From Anoplopoma fimbria (lineage: Eukaryota; Chordata; Actinopteri; Perciformes; Anoplopomatidae): a stretch of 64,000 nucleotides of DNA. The notes under the pieces are model-generated. The model was not told the origin of the DNA. It did no database searches and worked only from the letters and a program-made list of their open reading frames with translations. Positions 38,817-51,404 of the stretch are shown piece after piece (the first letter of the stretch is position 1; every line of letters begins with the position of its first letter). Made by a program: the position numbers and the translations under genes. Where the stretch lies: assembly GCF_027596085.1 (NCBI RefSeq), contig NC_072458.1:21758160-21822159 (forward strand), read 5' to 3'.

Positions 38817-39119
38817 CAGCCTCTTTTCTTTCTCCCACCCTCTTCTAGATTCATGTATTTTTCTCTTGTTTTGTCTTTTTAATCTCACTACCCCCCTTTT
38901 AATAATGTATGAGGGGGAAACACAAGCAGACCAAGAGGCACCATTATTCAAGTGCAGCTCCCTTTGTTGAAAAAAGAAAAAAAAGATAATAAACAGGAGG
39001 AGGCATTAATGTATAAGTGCACCTAGTGTACTGATGTATAAATGAGTGTAATCCATAATTCTTAAGGAAACATGAAAGGGCATTATGGGACCAGGTATAA
39101 AAAGAACCAGCGGAGATGA

Positions 39120-39719
39120 AATATGGGATGGAAAGTCACTTTTGTTCTCCACATCCAACCTTTTCTCCTCTCTGTTTCTGTACGTTGACACTTTCTTTTC
39201 TCTCCTCATCCCATTCTCTTGCTATTTTTGCTTTTCTTTCTTTGGTTCTTATTTTCTGTTCCCTCGTTTTGCTCCTCATACTGTTCTTCTTTTATTGCAT
39301 TTTCCTTCATAACCATCCCTCTCTTTCTAATCTTGTCTTCGCATCTGCCCGTCTTTCATAATTTCCCTTCATTCCCTTCTCACTATACCCCATCTCTCCT
39401 TTTCAAATTACATCTTTCTCTATTAACTCTCAATCATTTGTTGATTAATTTCCTTCCGGTCTCTTTCATTTTATTGTTTTCATACCTCCCTTCCTCTTTC
39501 CTGTCTTTCTTTTCATTGATTTATCTTTTATTCTCCCACTTTCTAAAATTCTACTCCTCATTATATTATCTATGTAATCATTCCCCCTCCTTTCATCCCT
39601 GTACTCTCCCTCCTGCCATGTCTGTCCGTTTCGATCCTCCTTCCTTCTCTCCTCCATCCCTCGTCCTTTTCCACTAATTACTCACTCCCTCCCTTCTCCT
39701 CCTCCTCCTCCTCTTCCAG
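39120..39719 (+). other. 600-bp pyrimidine-rich tract ending at an exon acceptor
   Basis: From about 39150 to the acceptor the + strand is overwhelmingly C and T, with runs of CTT, TCC and (CTC)n, ending CTCCTCCTCCTCTTCCAG. It contains no supported gene; the open frames in it reflect base composition. The last part is the polypyrimidine tract of coding exon 4. Confidence 0.7.
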
Positions 39720-39907
39720 GTCCGTCTGCTGTACTGCTCCTTGGAGGAGGCCGAGCTGGTTTTCCGGGCGGCCTTGGCGGCGGGTCAGGCCGGGCCCAGT
39801 CACATGTGGTTCGCTGTGGGACCGGCCCTGTCCGGTCTGGGTCTGGAGGGGCTGCCCAAGGCCTTGTTCGCTATCCGGCCGCAGGGCTGGAGGGACGAGC
39901 CTCGAAG
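39720..39907 (+). CDS. grin2d: GluN2D-like NMDA receptor, coding exon 4 (residues 304-366)
   Basis: 188 bases: 62 codons plus two bases (AG) of a split Arg codon; acceptor TTCCAG|GTC, donor AAG|GTATGA. It reads VRLLYCSLEEAELVFRAA, corresponding to the family's I-R-L-L-F-C-A-R-E-E-A-E-x-V-F-R-A-A, then HMWFAVGP (GluN2D V-W-F-M-V-G-P), then LPKALFAIRPQGWRDEPR (GluN2D L-F-A-V-R-S-A-G-W-R-D-D). This is part of the second lobe of the amino-terminal domain. The loop between VGP and LPK is shorter than the glycine/proline-rich loop of mammalian GluN2D. Codon use is strongly GC-biased, like the other exons. Confidence 0.9.
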
Positions 39908-42900
39908 GTATGAGCAGAGACGAAGGACTTCAGGGGTTCACTGGCTGTAATGCTTCCTCAGAGAGAGAGGAAATAATGCGAAGATATTATATATAGTGAC
40001 TTTTTTCACTTTGTAATGAAGGACGTTTGGGGATAGATGAATAATCATATCTGCTTTTCTTAACCAAAAAGGATATTTATCTTCTGTTTTTGAGATAAAA
40101 ACTGTAAACTACCCAAAGTGCCTTCAGGAATACATAAGTCATTTGTTTAACAGATGTATTCCCAAGGTCAAGAATGAAACATATGCTCAATACTTATTTT
40201 TGCTATGGTTTGTAAACATTCATGCAAATGAGCTACCATAAGCCTCTAGAAAGCCTTTGTAGGACAAAGAAATCCCGAGTACAGTGAACTGAGGAAGGGC
40301 GATGGACAAGAAATTCAACTTTTCATCCATTAAAAGGAAGATTTTTAATGGTTATTCATACAAAAGTATCATCACTTTAATTTAAAAGTGCAACGTGCAA
40401 GATCGGACTAAATGCTCCCATCATATCGGCAGCATATCACTTTTACTACTCTTTATGATCTACAGTCCTCAATTATAGAAAATTAAAATAACTTAATTTA
40501 CAGCACGGCAATAATACACATAATTCAACCAAACTGCTAAAAGAGGCGGTCAAAATACTGATTATCTTCACTTGGTGTCAGCCTATAGTTTACATTACAG
40601 AACAATTTGTGTAAATTATGATAGTCTGTGCAATGGATTAAATGCAAAGTGTCACAAGCAAGAAAATTAGTAGAATGTACTCGTCCTCCCCGCTACAAGA
40701 CCCCTTAAATAAAAACGTTAAATGTCAAATAACCACTAGAACACAGTGATTCTGAGCCTTTAATTGTTCTTAAATGATGCTTTACAGCACAAGAAGCGCT
40801 TTAAAGCATTCACTGTTGTTTTAGTATACGTGTACAGAATACTGTGTGATTATTAGTGTGGCTGAAAATCCAGCTCCAATGTTGTAGTTTCTTTTCTCTC
40901 AGCTGAATTGTGAATTTATACGTATTAAGTGAGTTCTGTGATGCCGAGCCTTAAAGCTGCTGAAAACCGAAACCTTATGATCTTAAAAAATACATGAGGA
41001 TCATTACGAAAAAACACATTCTCCTCTGCAACACCTGAGAAAAACACACTTTGTGCACCTCCTTGTTCTTTCTTGCAGCAGCACACAGATACGGTGCACG
41101 GTTACATTTTACGACCACCTGCTCTGTTCATGATGTATTCTCTGCTGCAGGGGGTGACCTGATTCCACTGCAGGGATCATTACATTTTCATCGAATCTAA
41201 TCTAATCTAAATAGACTGACCGAGTGAATCTGGATGAGAGGTGGAATCCCTTATTGATTAGAACTATTAAATCCACCTCAGTCATGACAGGAAGCACAGG
41301 GAGAGGAAGGTTAGGAGGGATTTCTAGACAGTTTAACAACGCAGGGCAAAGATGTGTTTTATTGCATCAGGAATCCAAACCTTAAGGTTAAGGATTCCAA
41401 ACTGTGCAATAAGTTTTCAATCTTTCTATAAAACAAGTCAGAACAGATTCCTACTAGATGGGCTTCTTTTGGAGACATGGAATGCCCAGTGAGCTCCAGG
41501 ATATGATGAACCCAACATGATCATCCCACACATCATGTTGGGTTATTGCCTCATCGCTCTCGGTGCTTTATCAAACACCCGCTGTCTACCGGCCGTCTTG
41601 AACCCATAGAGATGCAGGATTCCTTCCAGCTTGCCGAGCGGCATTTTGAATGCATCTGATTTCCATGCTGTGAAATAAGTTTCTCCATGCTAGAAGAGAA
41701 GCCTGAGTGAGCGGCACTACTTTACACTAACAGGAAGGACGTCACGGCTCATTGTTGAACACAGGGGGGTGTGTCCCAAGACTGAGGCTGGATACTTGAG
41801 GCCTTTACACACCTGGGGGCGTTTCTTTTTTTGGCCAATTAATTTGCATATCGATTAAATACTTTAAACTGTGTTTTTTCTCATGAATACTTTCATGCAG
41901 AATGTGAAACGTGCTGCAGAAAAGCAGAACGAGGTGGATTTTTCTGAGATTTCGCATCAGGAATAAAGGCATCAACCAATAACGTTGTGTGGAGGAGGTT
42001 AAGTGACGCCTGTATTTATGTAAATGCACCATGAAAGCTACATAGTCCGAACCAAGAAGGCAAACGCTGATGGGTCCCTCTGAAGTGATGAGTTTAGTCT
42101 CACCTCAACCATAAATGAAAAGGTTTACATTTACTCAGATTAGAATTTATGCTGCATTCAGGCACTCCTCTTTCACAATCATATCACTAACAGGTAGTAA
42201 ATAATGCATAGTTCTTGCACAGCAGAACGTCTTATAACATAGACATCTAATGAGTGTGAAAGAATCCAAATTCCTGCATGTACTGATACACACTTACTCT
42301 ACAGTAATGAGTTGGTTCTTTGATAAATAATATACCAGGTTAAAAGTAGTAATATATGGAGGACAGGGAGAAAAGTGGAATCATAGAAATCAAAGAGAGA
42401 CTCAGCTTAAAGTAATTTATTAAACCTAATCTAAAGTCTCACAAACATAACAGAAAATCTTGCTTTATAATCAGCAAACCAAAAAACGTCCTTGGCCGAG
42501 CTGCTACCTGACTAAGCCGTTCAAATTACAAGAGAAAGTTGGACTTGGAGCTCCTCACTCTGAGTCTCCTCCAGTCTCCCATGATGAGGAGATCAGCTCC
42601 AGGTGTGTCGCCTCACACACCTGCCCCCAATACTGCCATATGGGAGTGGGTGGAACCAAATGTTAGCAATGATGATGCCTCTAATTATCCTGCTCCTCGG
42701 CTTGTTACAATCCATACAGTAAAACCGAAACCGTTCTTAAGTTGGATGTCTAGTTTTAAAATACTTTAGTTAGGCATTTTATGCAGTATTTTGCATTCCA
42801 ATCTTAACATTTTACTACACTTTTCATTGGTTTATTATAATTCATATATTTACCAGTGACTGAACCCAAATACCTGGTAATAAAGACTTAGTGGTGTGAT

Positions 42901-44599
42901 ATTTCCCGACTTAATGAGTTGATTAGAATCGCACCAATAAACAATTGACCAATGCACAATGGTTTATTGGTTGCTGAGGGCTGCAAATGATACACCAGCT
43001 GTGTTCTCCAAATCCCAACAATTAAACATTTGGAATGAATGTGACGGAGTAATCCCCGCCTCCCCTCAGTGCTATATTAACGTAAGTCTGCTCTCTGCTG
43101 CAGTGTTTATGACTGCTGCTGCTGATGGATCCCCCAGAGAGCCTTTCTAGACACTAAAGGAATGATGCTTATGATGTGGTCCAGTAGCTTTTGTGAAGAC
43201 ATTAAAGAAACGGCACCCTTGCTGCGATGGGAGCAGAGTCTTACCCCACTGCACCGCTAACAGCTCTTTCAAGTCACATGTAAGATAAAATTCAACCTTG
43301 TTGACTGATTCAAAAGAGGAAGATTTCCTTAACATAACATGGAGGGAAGAGCGGCCATCATTATTCTTTCTATGTGATAATAGCCCTAGCACGGATGAGA
43401 TGATGCTGGAAAATGGATTCATGTTGGATGTTACAATTGCAGCACCTGTGAGTCTCAGTTGTAACATTGCTAAAAAAACAGCATTAAACAAAAAAAAATT
43501 GTAGAAAATCAACAATAATGTATAAAACATAATGAGATTATTAAGACTTATCGGATGTTCCTGTTGGTGCATTTATGTCTTCACTTGTTGGAACATTGAT
43601 TTTACCTTCATAAATAGATAATTTGATTGATGGAAGTTGTAAAAATACTTCACTCTGTTCATCTAATAATATCGTAGAACGATTTACATTGGAGTCAGTT
43701 GAAGCCTCTCATACAGACATTACGTTTTTAACAAGTTGGGAGTGAGAAAGAGGAAGTAGATTCTGGTCATAATTCTCAGCAATGTTTTGTTCTGCACTGA
43801 CCAACGTGATGAGGTCATGATGGCATTTACGCAGCAAGAGAAAAAGCCTGTTACACGTTCAACATGACTCTCCTCTCCTGTACCAGCCATGTCACAACTT
43901 TCAAAGTGACAGAAGCAACACACAGTGCAACTGTGAACACTTACTTCCTCTCCAGAAGACACCATGACTGTGAATTAATTCCCTGTGTCGAGAACAGAAT
44001 TTGTGACATCCCAGATTTATGCTGCGAGCACTTCTGAACTCAGCAATCCTTCCCCTCTTCATGTCCGGCCCCGCCAGCTTGTTTGAAGTGGTAATGTGGC
44101 TGAATTAGTGGAAGCGTTGGAATGCTTTCATAAATTTGTTGGGGTCATTAGATAGGGGTTTCCTGTCTGGCTGGAGCGGGACTATAGCTAGAACTTATTG
44201 TTGGTCTTAAAGGTTTATTCCTCATAATGAATGCTTTTCAATTCAATTCAATTCAATTCAGTTTATTTTGTATAGCCCAGAATCACAAATTACAAATTTG
44301 CCTCAGAGGGCTTTACAATCTGTACACATGCGACATCCTCTGTCCTTCCCTCACATCGGCACAGGAAAAACTCCCCTAAAAAACCCCTTTAACAGGGAGA
44401 AAAAAGGAAGAAACCTCTGGGAGAACGACAGAGGAGGGATCCTTCTCCCAGGATGGACAGAATGCAATAGATGTCATGTGTACAGAATGAGCAGCATAAC
44501 AGAGATACAACACATTCAATGTATATGACATAAATGATTCATATAATAAGACTACTTATAATAACAGCAGCAATTATTACAGTAGAATTATAGCCATGA

Positions 44600-45130
44600 A
44601 AATATGGATAGTAATGTGACTAATAATAATAATCGAAGTAGCAGTGGGTGTCAGTCGGCTCACAGCAGGAGGCACGACTACGGTCCAGGTACCACAACGA
44701 TTCATGGAAACCTGCAGAGCGAGAAAGCAAAAGGGCTTCAGGGTGGAAGTAAAGCTAAAATGCTTAATGGTACAGGTAATAGTAATAGTAATGTGACTAG
44801 TAATAATAATAATGGTGGTAGCAGTCGGTGTCAGCAGGGCCGTAGCAGGATGCACGACCACGGTCCAGGTACAGCCACGATTTATAGAAGCCTGCGAAGC
44901 GAGAAAGCACAAAGACTCCAGGGTACAAGCAAGTCAATAAGCGTAATAGTACAGGCAATAATAATAGTAATGTGACTAATAATGATAGTGGTAGTAGTAG
45001 TGGGTGTCAGCAGGGCCTCAGTAGGTGGCACGATGACAGTCCAAATATAACCCCGATTCCTGGGAACCTGCGAGGCGAGAAAGCACAAGAACTCCGGGGA
45101 AGAAGCAAAATCAGTAATATGCATAAATAG
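44600..45130 (-). repeat. three tandem ~178-bp units in the LINE 3' UTR
   Basis: Units start near 44602, 44780 and 44959. Each begins with AATAGTAATGTGACTAATAAT-like sequence, followed by GGTGTCAGC, a RGCACGA(C/T) block, GTCCAGGTAC-like sequence, and GCGAGAAAGCA. The copies are diverged (roughly 75-80% by eye). Open frames across them repeat the same peptide pattern about every 60 residues and are not coding evidence. Confidence 0.75.
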
Positions 45131-45258
45131 GAGATTAATACATAAAGAAGGAGGGAGAGAAGAGGAGAGAGGAGCTCAGCGTATCCTAGGTAGTCCCCGG
45201 CTGTCTAGGCATATAGCAGCACATCTAGGGGCTGGACCAAGGAGAACCTGAACCAGCC

Positions 45259-45681
45259 CTAACTATAAGCGCTATCAAAAAGGAAGGTCTTAAGCCTGCT
45301 CTTAAAAGTGGTGAGTGTGTCTGCCCCCCGGACTGAAACTGGAACCTGGTTCCACAGAAGAGGAGCCTGATAACTGAAGGCTCTGGCTCCCATCCTACTT
45401 TTATATACTCTAGGAACCACAAGTAACCCTGCATTGATTGAGCGCAGCTTTCTAGTTGGGTAATATGGAACTATAAGTTCCTTAAGATAAGACGGTGCCT
45501 GACCAGTTAGAGCTTTGTAGGTAAGTAAAAGAATTTTAAATTCTATTCCTGATTTAACAGGGAGCCAGTGCAGAGAAGCTAATACTGGAGTAATATGATC
45601 TCTTTTCTTAGTTTTTGTTAGAACACGTACTGCAGCATTCTGGATCAACTGTAAAGATCCAGAATGCTCAACTCTTTTCAT
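45259..45681 (-). pseudogene. LINE reverse-transcriptase C-terminal fragment
   Basis: A 140-codon open frame. It contains LQLIQNAAVRVLT, KRDHITPVLASLHWLPV, FKILLLTYKALTGQAPSYL and LLVVPRVYKSR...ALLWNQVPVSVR...FKSRLKTFLF, the conserved carboxy-terminal segment found downstream of the polymerase motifs in fish L2/Rex1 (CR1-group) retrotransposons. No F/Y-A-D-D polymerase motif is present, so it cannot be an active enzyme. The frame has no internal stop, which suggests a fairly young insertion. The apparent start Met is just an internal codon of the truncated ORF. Confidence 0.85.
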
Positions 45682-46425
45682 GTATAATAAGATGTAAGAA
45701 GGGCCTGGTGTTGTTTTTAATGGGCTGAATTATAAATCAGAGTTGACTTTACAACCGTATTAAAAAGTAGTGCCCGTTGGAGAGTCGTTGGCTCTGTGAA
45801 ATCTTCCTGGGATCAACTTCTGATCTATTATTAAAGTGTACTGAGACAGACAGAAAGAGAGTCTGCTGAAATGTATTTATGGGATATGAGGGAATGTTGA
45901 AAAATCAGCTGCTCAGAAACCAGCTGACCAGCAACATCCAATCATATCCATACTGGTTAAGAAGGTGGCTTTTATAACCGTACACTTTTTCTCTTAAAAT
46001 GGAATCAAAATTGTTTTTCTTCTTTAACTTCCAGCAAGACTGCAAACAAACGTATTTCCCATAATGCTGCAGTATCCCTTTAAAAACCCAGACATCCTGA
46101 CAGCACACCCATGTTTCTCAGCTGGTCTCTGATGCTTTGTACAGAAGCAAAGAAAAGAGGAAAAAGCCTTAATGCTGATGGGTCCGCTCAATGGGAGACC
46201 ATTTATATTTTACTCTTTAGTCTTGATTCATCACTTCATGTGTGCATAGAAGTGCACCCCCCCCCAACACAGGAACCTCATTTGTAGAAATTGGGCAATT
46301 CAACAGCGTCTCAGTCGGTGAAGATGTAATTACTTTTCATTTTGTTAAAGTCCCACACTATTTAAACTGCTAAGATGGGTGTTCTTTAACATTTTGCACC
46401 ATTCAGCTTTAAGGTATGGGTTAAG

Positions 46426-46467
46426 ATAAGATAATCCTTTATTAGTCCCGCAGCGGGGAAATTTGCT
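46426..46467 (-). repeat. short LINE 3'-tail fragment
   Basis: Reads AAGATAAGATAATCCTTTAT followed by TAGTCCCGCAGCGGGGAAAT. I recognise it as the widespread teleost repeat end whose minus strand reads AAATTTCCCC...ATAAAGGATTATCTTATCTT. It lies only 150 bp upstream of coding exon 5. Confidence 0.55.
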
Positions 46468-46617
46468 ATTTGAGTCCTTTTGAATTTTCATTGTCACTGG
46501 ATATGCACTTATTCAAGCAGAGACAACTGTCTTTCTGCATTTCCCTGGACCTGGGCAGTGTTAAAAAAGACTTTTAAAAATGTCTCCTCTCACATTGTTC
46601 TCTCTCTAATCCTGCAG

Positions 46618-46758
46618 GCGCATTGCCAAAGGCGTCTCTGTGCTCACCCACGGGGCCATGGCTCTGCGGAGGGACCAGGGGCCAACCAGCCGCTCGCAGT
46701 ACGCCGGCAACTGCCAGAGTGACGGCAACCAGACCCATCGCCTGCCAGACAGAATCAG
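46618..46758 (+). CDS. grin2d: GluN2D-like NMDA receptor, coding exon 5 (residues 366-412, continues)
   Basis: 141 bases: one base finishing the split Arg codon, 46 codons, then two bases (AG) of the next codon; acceptor CCTGCAG|G, donor CAG|GTGAGA. It reads RRIAKGVSVLTHGAMALRRD, equivalent to the family's R-V-A-A-G-V-A-V-V-A-R-G-A-Q-A-L-L-R-D. Then comes NCQSDGNQTH, where C398 should pair with C159 and N403 is a sequon at the position of the GluN2D N-R-T-H. The next expected segment (R-Y-F-M-N-I-T-W region) is not found downstream in this window, so the product is incomplete here. The donor choice could be off by a few bases. Confidence 0.85.
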
Positions 46759-49700
46759 GTGAGAGGGAGAGGAGGGGGGGTAACGGGGTACGGGGGAGGA
46801 CGGAGGGTGACTTTGAATGCAGCAGCAGTGAGCGAGCGAGCGAGCAAACAGCAGAGCAGCATGGAAACGCAAATAGTGGCGAACAGACGGAGAGAGCTGA
46901 GTCACTCCGGCCTGGAAACAGCTGTTTGGTTTCTATAGTGATGTTTGACCACTGATGGAAACATGGATTTCTGTGTTACTGCTCTAATACAGATCTAGAA
47001 GATTAATGACTGTAAATGATGATGATGAGGTCAAACAAATGTCTTCTCTTGCTTTGGCTTTACATATTAACGTATTTTATAATGAGAGACCTTGTTATAA
47101 AGAGCTTATTGATTCTGCAACTCAGCAACACCGTCCAGGGTCACATTCAGCACTGCCAGAAAACATTGACGGACAGTGTGGTGCATTCAAGTCCTGTAGG
47201 AAAAGGACTGATCATATCGGAGGCGCTAGGGCATCTGATATAGGGAAGCTTTATCGGGACATTTTTAAAGTTAAATGCATCAATCTGGGGCAAAGTTAAG
47301 AGGTGAGATCTCTGAAGCACTTTGTGCAATTGTTAACGATTCTGTGATCTAGCAAACATTTTATTAATAAAGATATTAGTTGTATAGATATGAATGGTGA
47401 TGACTTGACCCGCCAAGACAACTTTTTCAGTGATCATTTCTTATTGGTAGCGCCGCCAATATGATCTCAAAAGCTGCTGTCATTAAAAATGTTGCAATAC
47501 AAGCTGTGTCCAAAATGCAGGGGCTGTTGTGTTTGAAGGATTTGATCCATTAAGGTGTGTCCCTCAGAGGACTGAAGGCCAGGCTGAACCTGCTCCTCAG
47601 GCCCAATTACACTGTTTGGCATATATTGGAAAACTAATCCAACTTGTATATCTCCAGGGTATCAAATGTCCCAAAAAAAGGTTCACGTGCAGTATGAGAA
47701 CCATGTTCAGTATCTTTTATAATATATAAAACATCCTAGCTTGTCCCTCTTGCACAGAGCTACTTTAAATATGTGGAGAGGAAATGTGCAGACGAGCAGA
47801 ATAGCAGGAGTCCAGCTTTTAAACAGTGTGCTTGATTGACTGCTGCTGCTCTTTGGCACAATCCCCTCTGGGAACCGTTTGGAGAAGTCAGGTATCGCTC
47901 TCTTTTCAGCTGTCAGGGTTACCGGAGCTGTCTGGGCACCAGCTGCTGGACGGGCTCAGGAGATTTGTGTTGAAATGTCCTAATACGGTTGTGCTGTGTA
48001 ACATTCACAAATGACTTGTCTGCAGGAGGGATGCAGGATATTTTGCATAAAGGGAGGTTTTTGTACATTGGGTTCCATTTACTCAACTTTCAGGAATAAA
48101 TGTCTGTATCAGGAGACCATCATGCAAATTAATAGATAATCAGATAATGTCAAAAGGCCCTCGAGCAAGGCACTGAATCCCTTGCTGCTTCATTTGAACA
48201 GCTCAGAGAGGACTGCAGCTGTGCTGGCTCTCAGACCTCACACTGAACTGAATATGTGAAGAGGCGTGTTTCTGGAAGGAAAAAGAAAAACCTGCCATTG
48301 AGTAGGTGTGAAAACAATAGCAGGACATTATCAGGGGCTTTTATTTGCATTTTTAAAGCAAACAGCTGAAGATAAAATTACCATATTTCTGTTTCTTCAT
48401 GTCCATTAGCAAAGCTGATGAGAATGTGAGGTAATGTTTTCCAGCTTCATAATTGTTTTTGGTTGCCGTGGAAATGTCATAGACTGACCGGTTGACATAA
48501 TCAGGTGATGTGAGGCCGTATTGGTATGAACAGGCTTTATTTTCCTCTTCTCTACCGTCAGACTGAGCTGGACAGCTTTTTCAAGTCACTGGTGTGACGA
48601 TATTCAAGATTATCTGATAATGGAAATTCACCAATATCAACTTATCGTGAGTGTTTTTGATCCGCATACTTCATACTGTTTCCTCTCTATTTGAGCAACC
48701 ACACGAAACGTGAACTATTGCTTTCATTTTTTTCCAAGGATTCTGTACGCAATCATAGCCCCCTTTGAAGTTTGCTTCATTTTGGCAAAAACCCTTAAGA
48801 ACTTTATTTCTTTTTTTATTTTTACCTGGCTATAACTGAGGTAATCAACTGGTTTGGCTGTTAACTGTGGGCCTGGAAGCATTTCCAGTAAGTACATTAC
48901 AAACAAGCCATTTCACCTGCCAAAATTAGCATCCCAATTAATATCACTATTAACGTGAATAACGGGGCACCTTGATAACCAAGCTAGCTAGCTAGCTAAC
49001 TCTGCCCATGTTATGCTAATGGTATCTGTCCCCGTTAGTCCTAGCTCCTCCACAGCTACACACTCTTGTCCAAATGTCACTTATGGTTCTGAAAAAGGTG
49101 AATGGTGACGGCAAAAATGCTGATCTCAAGACTCCAGCAAGTCCACGAACCAGTCACCGTGACCACGACTACTTTTATATGCAGTCCATGGTCCAACTGA
49201 ACCAAGCAAGGCTGTAAAAGCAATGGTGCATTTCACTGTTCAACCTATTACTTCCGAGCGAAAGAATGTGTTTCCATTTAACGTTAACTGAGAAAACTAG
49301 ATGTTTACACCTGTTCCCTTTAACTTTTGAAAAGCACTCTGGGAAATGTTCTTCCTGAAATAGATGCAGATGAGGCGCGTTAAGGGAGAGCGAGCAAAAC
49401 CAAAGAAGCTAAATTACCCAGCTTACACCAGGAAAATAACAGATTGGTGCAGATATGACAGATTGATGACAGCTTTAGAGAAATCATCCCCGCACAGACA
49501 ACAAGTTCCACTGCAGATGGATGGTTACCGCAGGTCTCCTGCCTGTGCTCTTTAATGAAGTGAGGAGGTTCATTTTAAACTCAGTGAAACATTTCATGCC
49601 CTTCAGAATCCGGCTTTTGAATGCTCTCCATCAGCGTCAGGGCTGCTGTCACGCTGACAGGCTCCGGGGCTCCTGGGACTCTCATCCAGTGGCAGTGATA

Positions 49701-50218
49701 GTCCTCGCCACGGCGCGGTGAATGACACCTGTAACAGGTGAAGGGTTTGTACTCTCCGGGGAGATGAACACGTTAGCTAAAAATGGCTCCGCAAAAAACT
49801 CAACCTTTTGGTGTTTTGAACAATTGTGTGTGTGGCCTCGTTCACGTCTCTATTTCGGGAACACTGGGAGCGTCTGAATTCATAACACTCCGTGAGTTCT
49901 GCATCGGAGACTTACCTTTAGAGTATAAATGGACACATGTTCCATTTTTAAAGTCTCACATCATATCGAGCAGGGTGGTCTCATCCAGCATCCAGCTATA
50001 CCTTTGAATGCACCATGAAACTTAGCTATTCCACAACATCTTTGGTATGTTTTCCACATACTCCTAAAACGATAAATACTGCAAAAGCCTACAAAGGGCA
50101 GGTGGGAGCAGTGGTAGATGGGTAAAAGAGTCTCTCACCAAGGAGATTGCTATTCGTTCCCTATTTGAAACCAGAAGTCTATGTTGATTAATTTTGTATG
50201 TAAAATTAATTTGGTAGC

Positions 50219-50390
50219 AGCACTTTCTTAGTCATACTAAACCAAACACCGATCTTTTCCTACAACTAACTAAATAGTTGTTGAATAAACCTAACTTTGT
50301 TGTTTCCTGTGAGGATTGAAGTTTATTTAAAGATTGTGTGCATGGAACCAACAGAAATTGACCACATGCTGCTGGACATTTGGGAAAAGT
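50219..50390. repeat. dispersed repeat related to 63485-63660
   Basis: Shares with the 63-kb region the order: AGCACTTT/GGCACTTT, CTACAACTAACT, GTTGTTTCYTGT(G/A)AGGAT, a GTTNATTT-AAAGA(T/C)TGT block, GCATG(G/T)AAC and CAGAAATT. The copies are clearly diverged. No class is assigned. Confidence 0.5.
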
Positions 50391-51404
50391 ATATACGTTG
50401 AATGCAGATATAATTAAATATATCATAGTTCCCTCTTACTTATATGAATGTATTTAAGTAGATCGTGAATCTATTTGCATCCATTCAGTTTCTCTTCTTC
50501 TGATCACAGATCTAGGCCCTCCTGCAGTGGGTATGCAACCAAACTGCCAAACACTCCAGAAGAAGAAAAACACTTTCTAGCTTGTTAGCGAACAAACATC
50601 TGGATGATTTGCATTGATGGACTATGAGCTAGGAAACAAAACGATTTGCTCACTCTCATGAGCGCTGCCTGGTTTCAGAGAAAGTGCCCGCCGGCGCTTT
50701 CACTTATCAGAGATCAGATAAACGCTCCAACGAGCTGTTGCTCCTTCTATTTGACAAGTCCTGAAATTGCTGGGGCTGCTTTCTTCGTGTTGGTTTAATG
50801 TGACAGAGTGAGACGCTGCGTTAAGTGTCATTTCAGTCGCCATTATCACCATAGGAAGACGCTTCCGGTGACTGTGTTGTTACATATGAGAGGTGTGAAG
50901 CTAAGATAGATGGCTGCATTCACTTCTTTTTAACATCAGGGTTTAGAAACACATCAGGGGTTAGTTTGAGATAACTCTTCTCTGTTTCTTGGTGCATTTC
51001 GACATGGCGTTAGATATCAGATCTGATTCACCCAACCGGCAGGAAGAGGTGAAGTGTAGTTATGCTAAAAATGTTGGATTCACGGCAGTTGCAATGGAAA
51101 AATGTAATCTACGTTTGATCTGTATGCTCCACTGAATGTGACTCTCATTTACAACGTTACTTTTGTGTCCTACAATAACCTCAACGTAGAACAAGTAGGA
51201 TATTTACCAAGTCATTGCTGTTGATCAGTACGTTTCAAACAATCACTTCACCAAAGCATGGGATTATGCTTAAGGAATGGTTTTTAGTCTATGGATATTT
51301 TGACAAAGGATTTTATGCAGTGCTTCTGGATCGCAATCAGGGTACTTATGCCTTTACAAGTTTTTTACAAGCTTAGACACTCACACACAAAAACAAAATT
51401 ACAT

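Larger units (their letters stand above)
30595..39719 (+). other. grin2d: intron 3 of the coding part
   Basis: 9125 bases, donor GTGAGT, acceptor CTCTTCCAG. Contains CA arrays (31750-31834, 36410-36480, 38742-38814), a tRNA-derived SINE (34463-34609), a dispersed repeat (about 35240-35890) and a long pyrimidine-rich stretch up to the acceptor (about 39120-39719). Other stretches such as 30600-31740, 31840-33400, 33680-34460 and 36490-38735 show no gene or RNA that I can support. Confidence 0.75.
44237..45690 (-). mobile_element. 5'-truncated L2/Rex1-type LINE, 3' end
   Basis: Read on the minus strand: the C-terminal end of a non-LTR retrotransposon reverse-transcriptase ORF (45681-45259), a long 3' UTR, and a 3' tail of TTGAA repeats (44260-44237), preceded by TGTGATTCTGGGCTATACAA, a typical fish L2/Rex1-like end. 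The 3' UTR carries three tandem ~178-bp units (see separate entry). The 5' part, with the endonuclease and the RT catalytic region, is missing, as expected from incomplete reverse transcription. It is an insertion into the receptor intron, on the opposite strand. Confidence 0.8.
39908..46617 (+). other. grin2d: intron 4 of the coding part
   Basis: 6710 bases, donor GTATGA, acceptor AATCCTGCAG. It holds a short TCTAA triplication near 41186, a 5'-truncated LINE (44237-45690) with internal tandem units, and a LINE-tail fragment at 46426-46467. The stretches 39960-44230 and 45700-46420 contain no gene, RNA or clear repeat that I can support. Confidence 0.75.
21601..46758 (+). other. grin2d: grin2d-like gene, 5' part (five coding exons, 3' end outside window)
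   Basis: Gene model built from five open frames joined by GT/AG sites. Intron phases after the five exons are 0, 0, 0, 2 and 2, and the frame stays open across every join (412 full codons plus 2 bases). The product is the start of a GluN2-type NMDA receptor subunit, a glutamate-binding subunit of a plasma-membrane cation channel at synapses. Motifs favour GluN2D over GluN2A, B or C: SAQT rather than SSQT in the first lobe, EEYDWTSF, TDGSFIGW, WRDE, and an N-x-T-H sequon after the second disulfide cysteine. Introns are about 1.4, 6.5, 9.1 and 6.7 kb, then more than 17.2 kb. The ligand-binding domain, pore and tail are not in the window. Which teleost duplicate (a or b) this is cannot be told. 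Confidence is high for GRIN2 and good for 2D. Confidence 0.85.

Noticed and set aside
44577..44975. Repetitive-peptide frames on both strands at 44577-44975
   Set aside because: They follow the tandem units in the LINE 3' UTR. The unit length near 178 bp shifts frame and no family motif appears.
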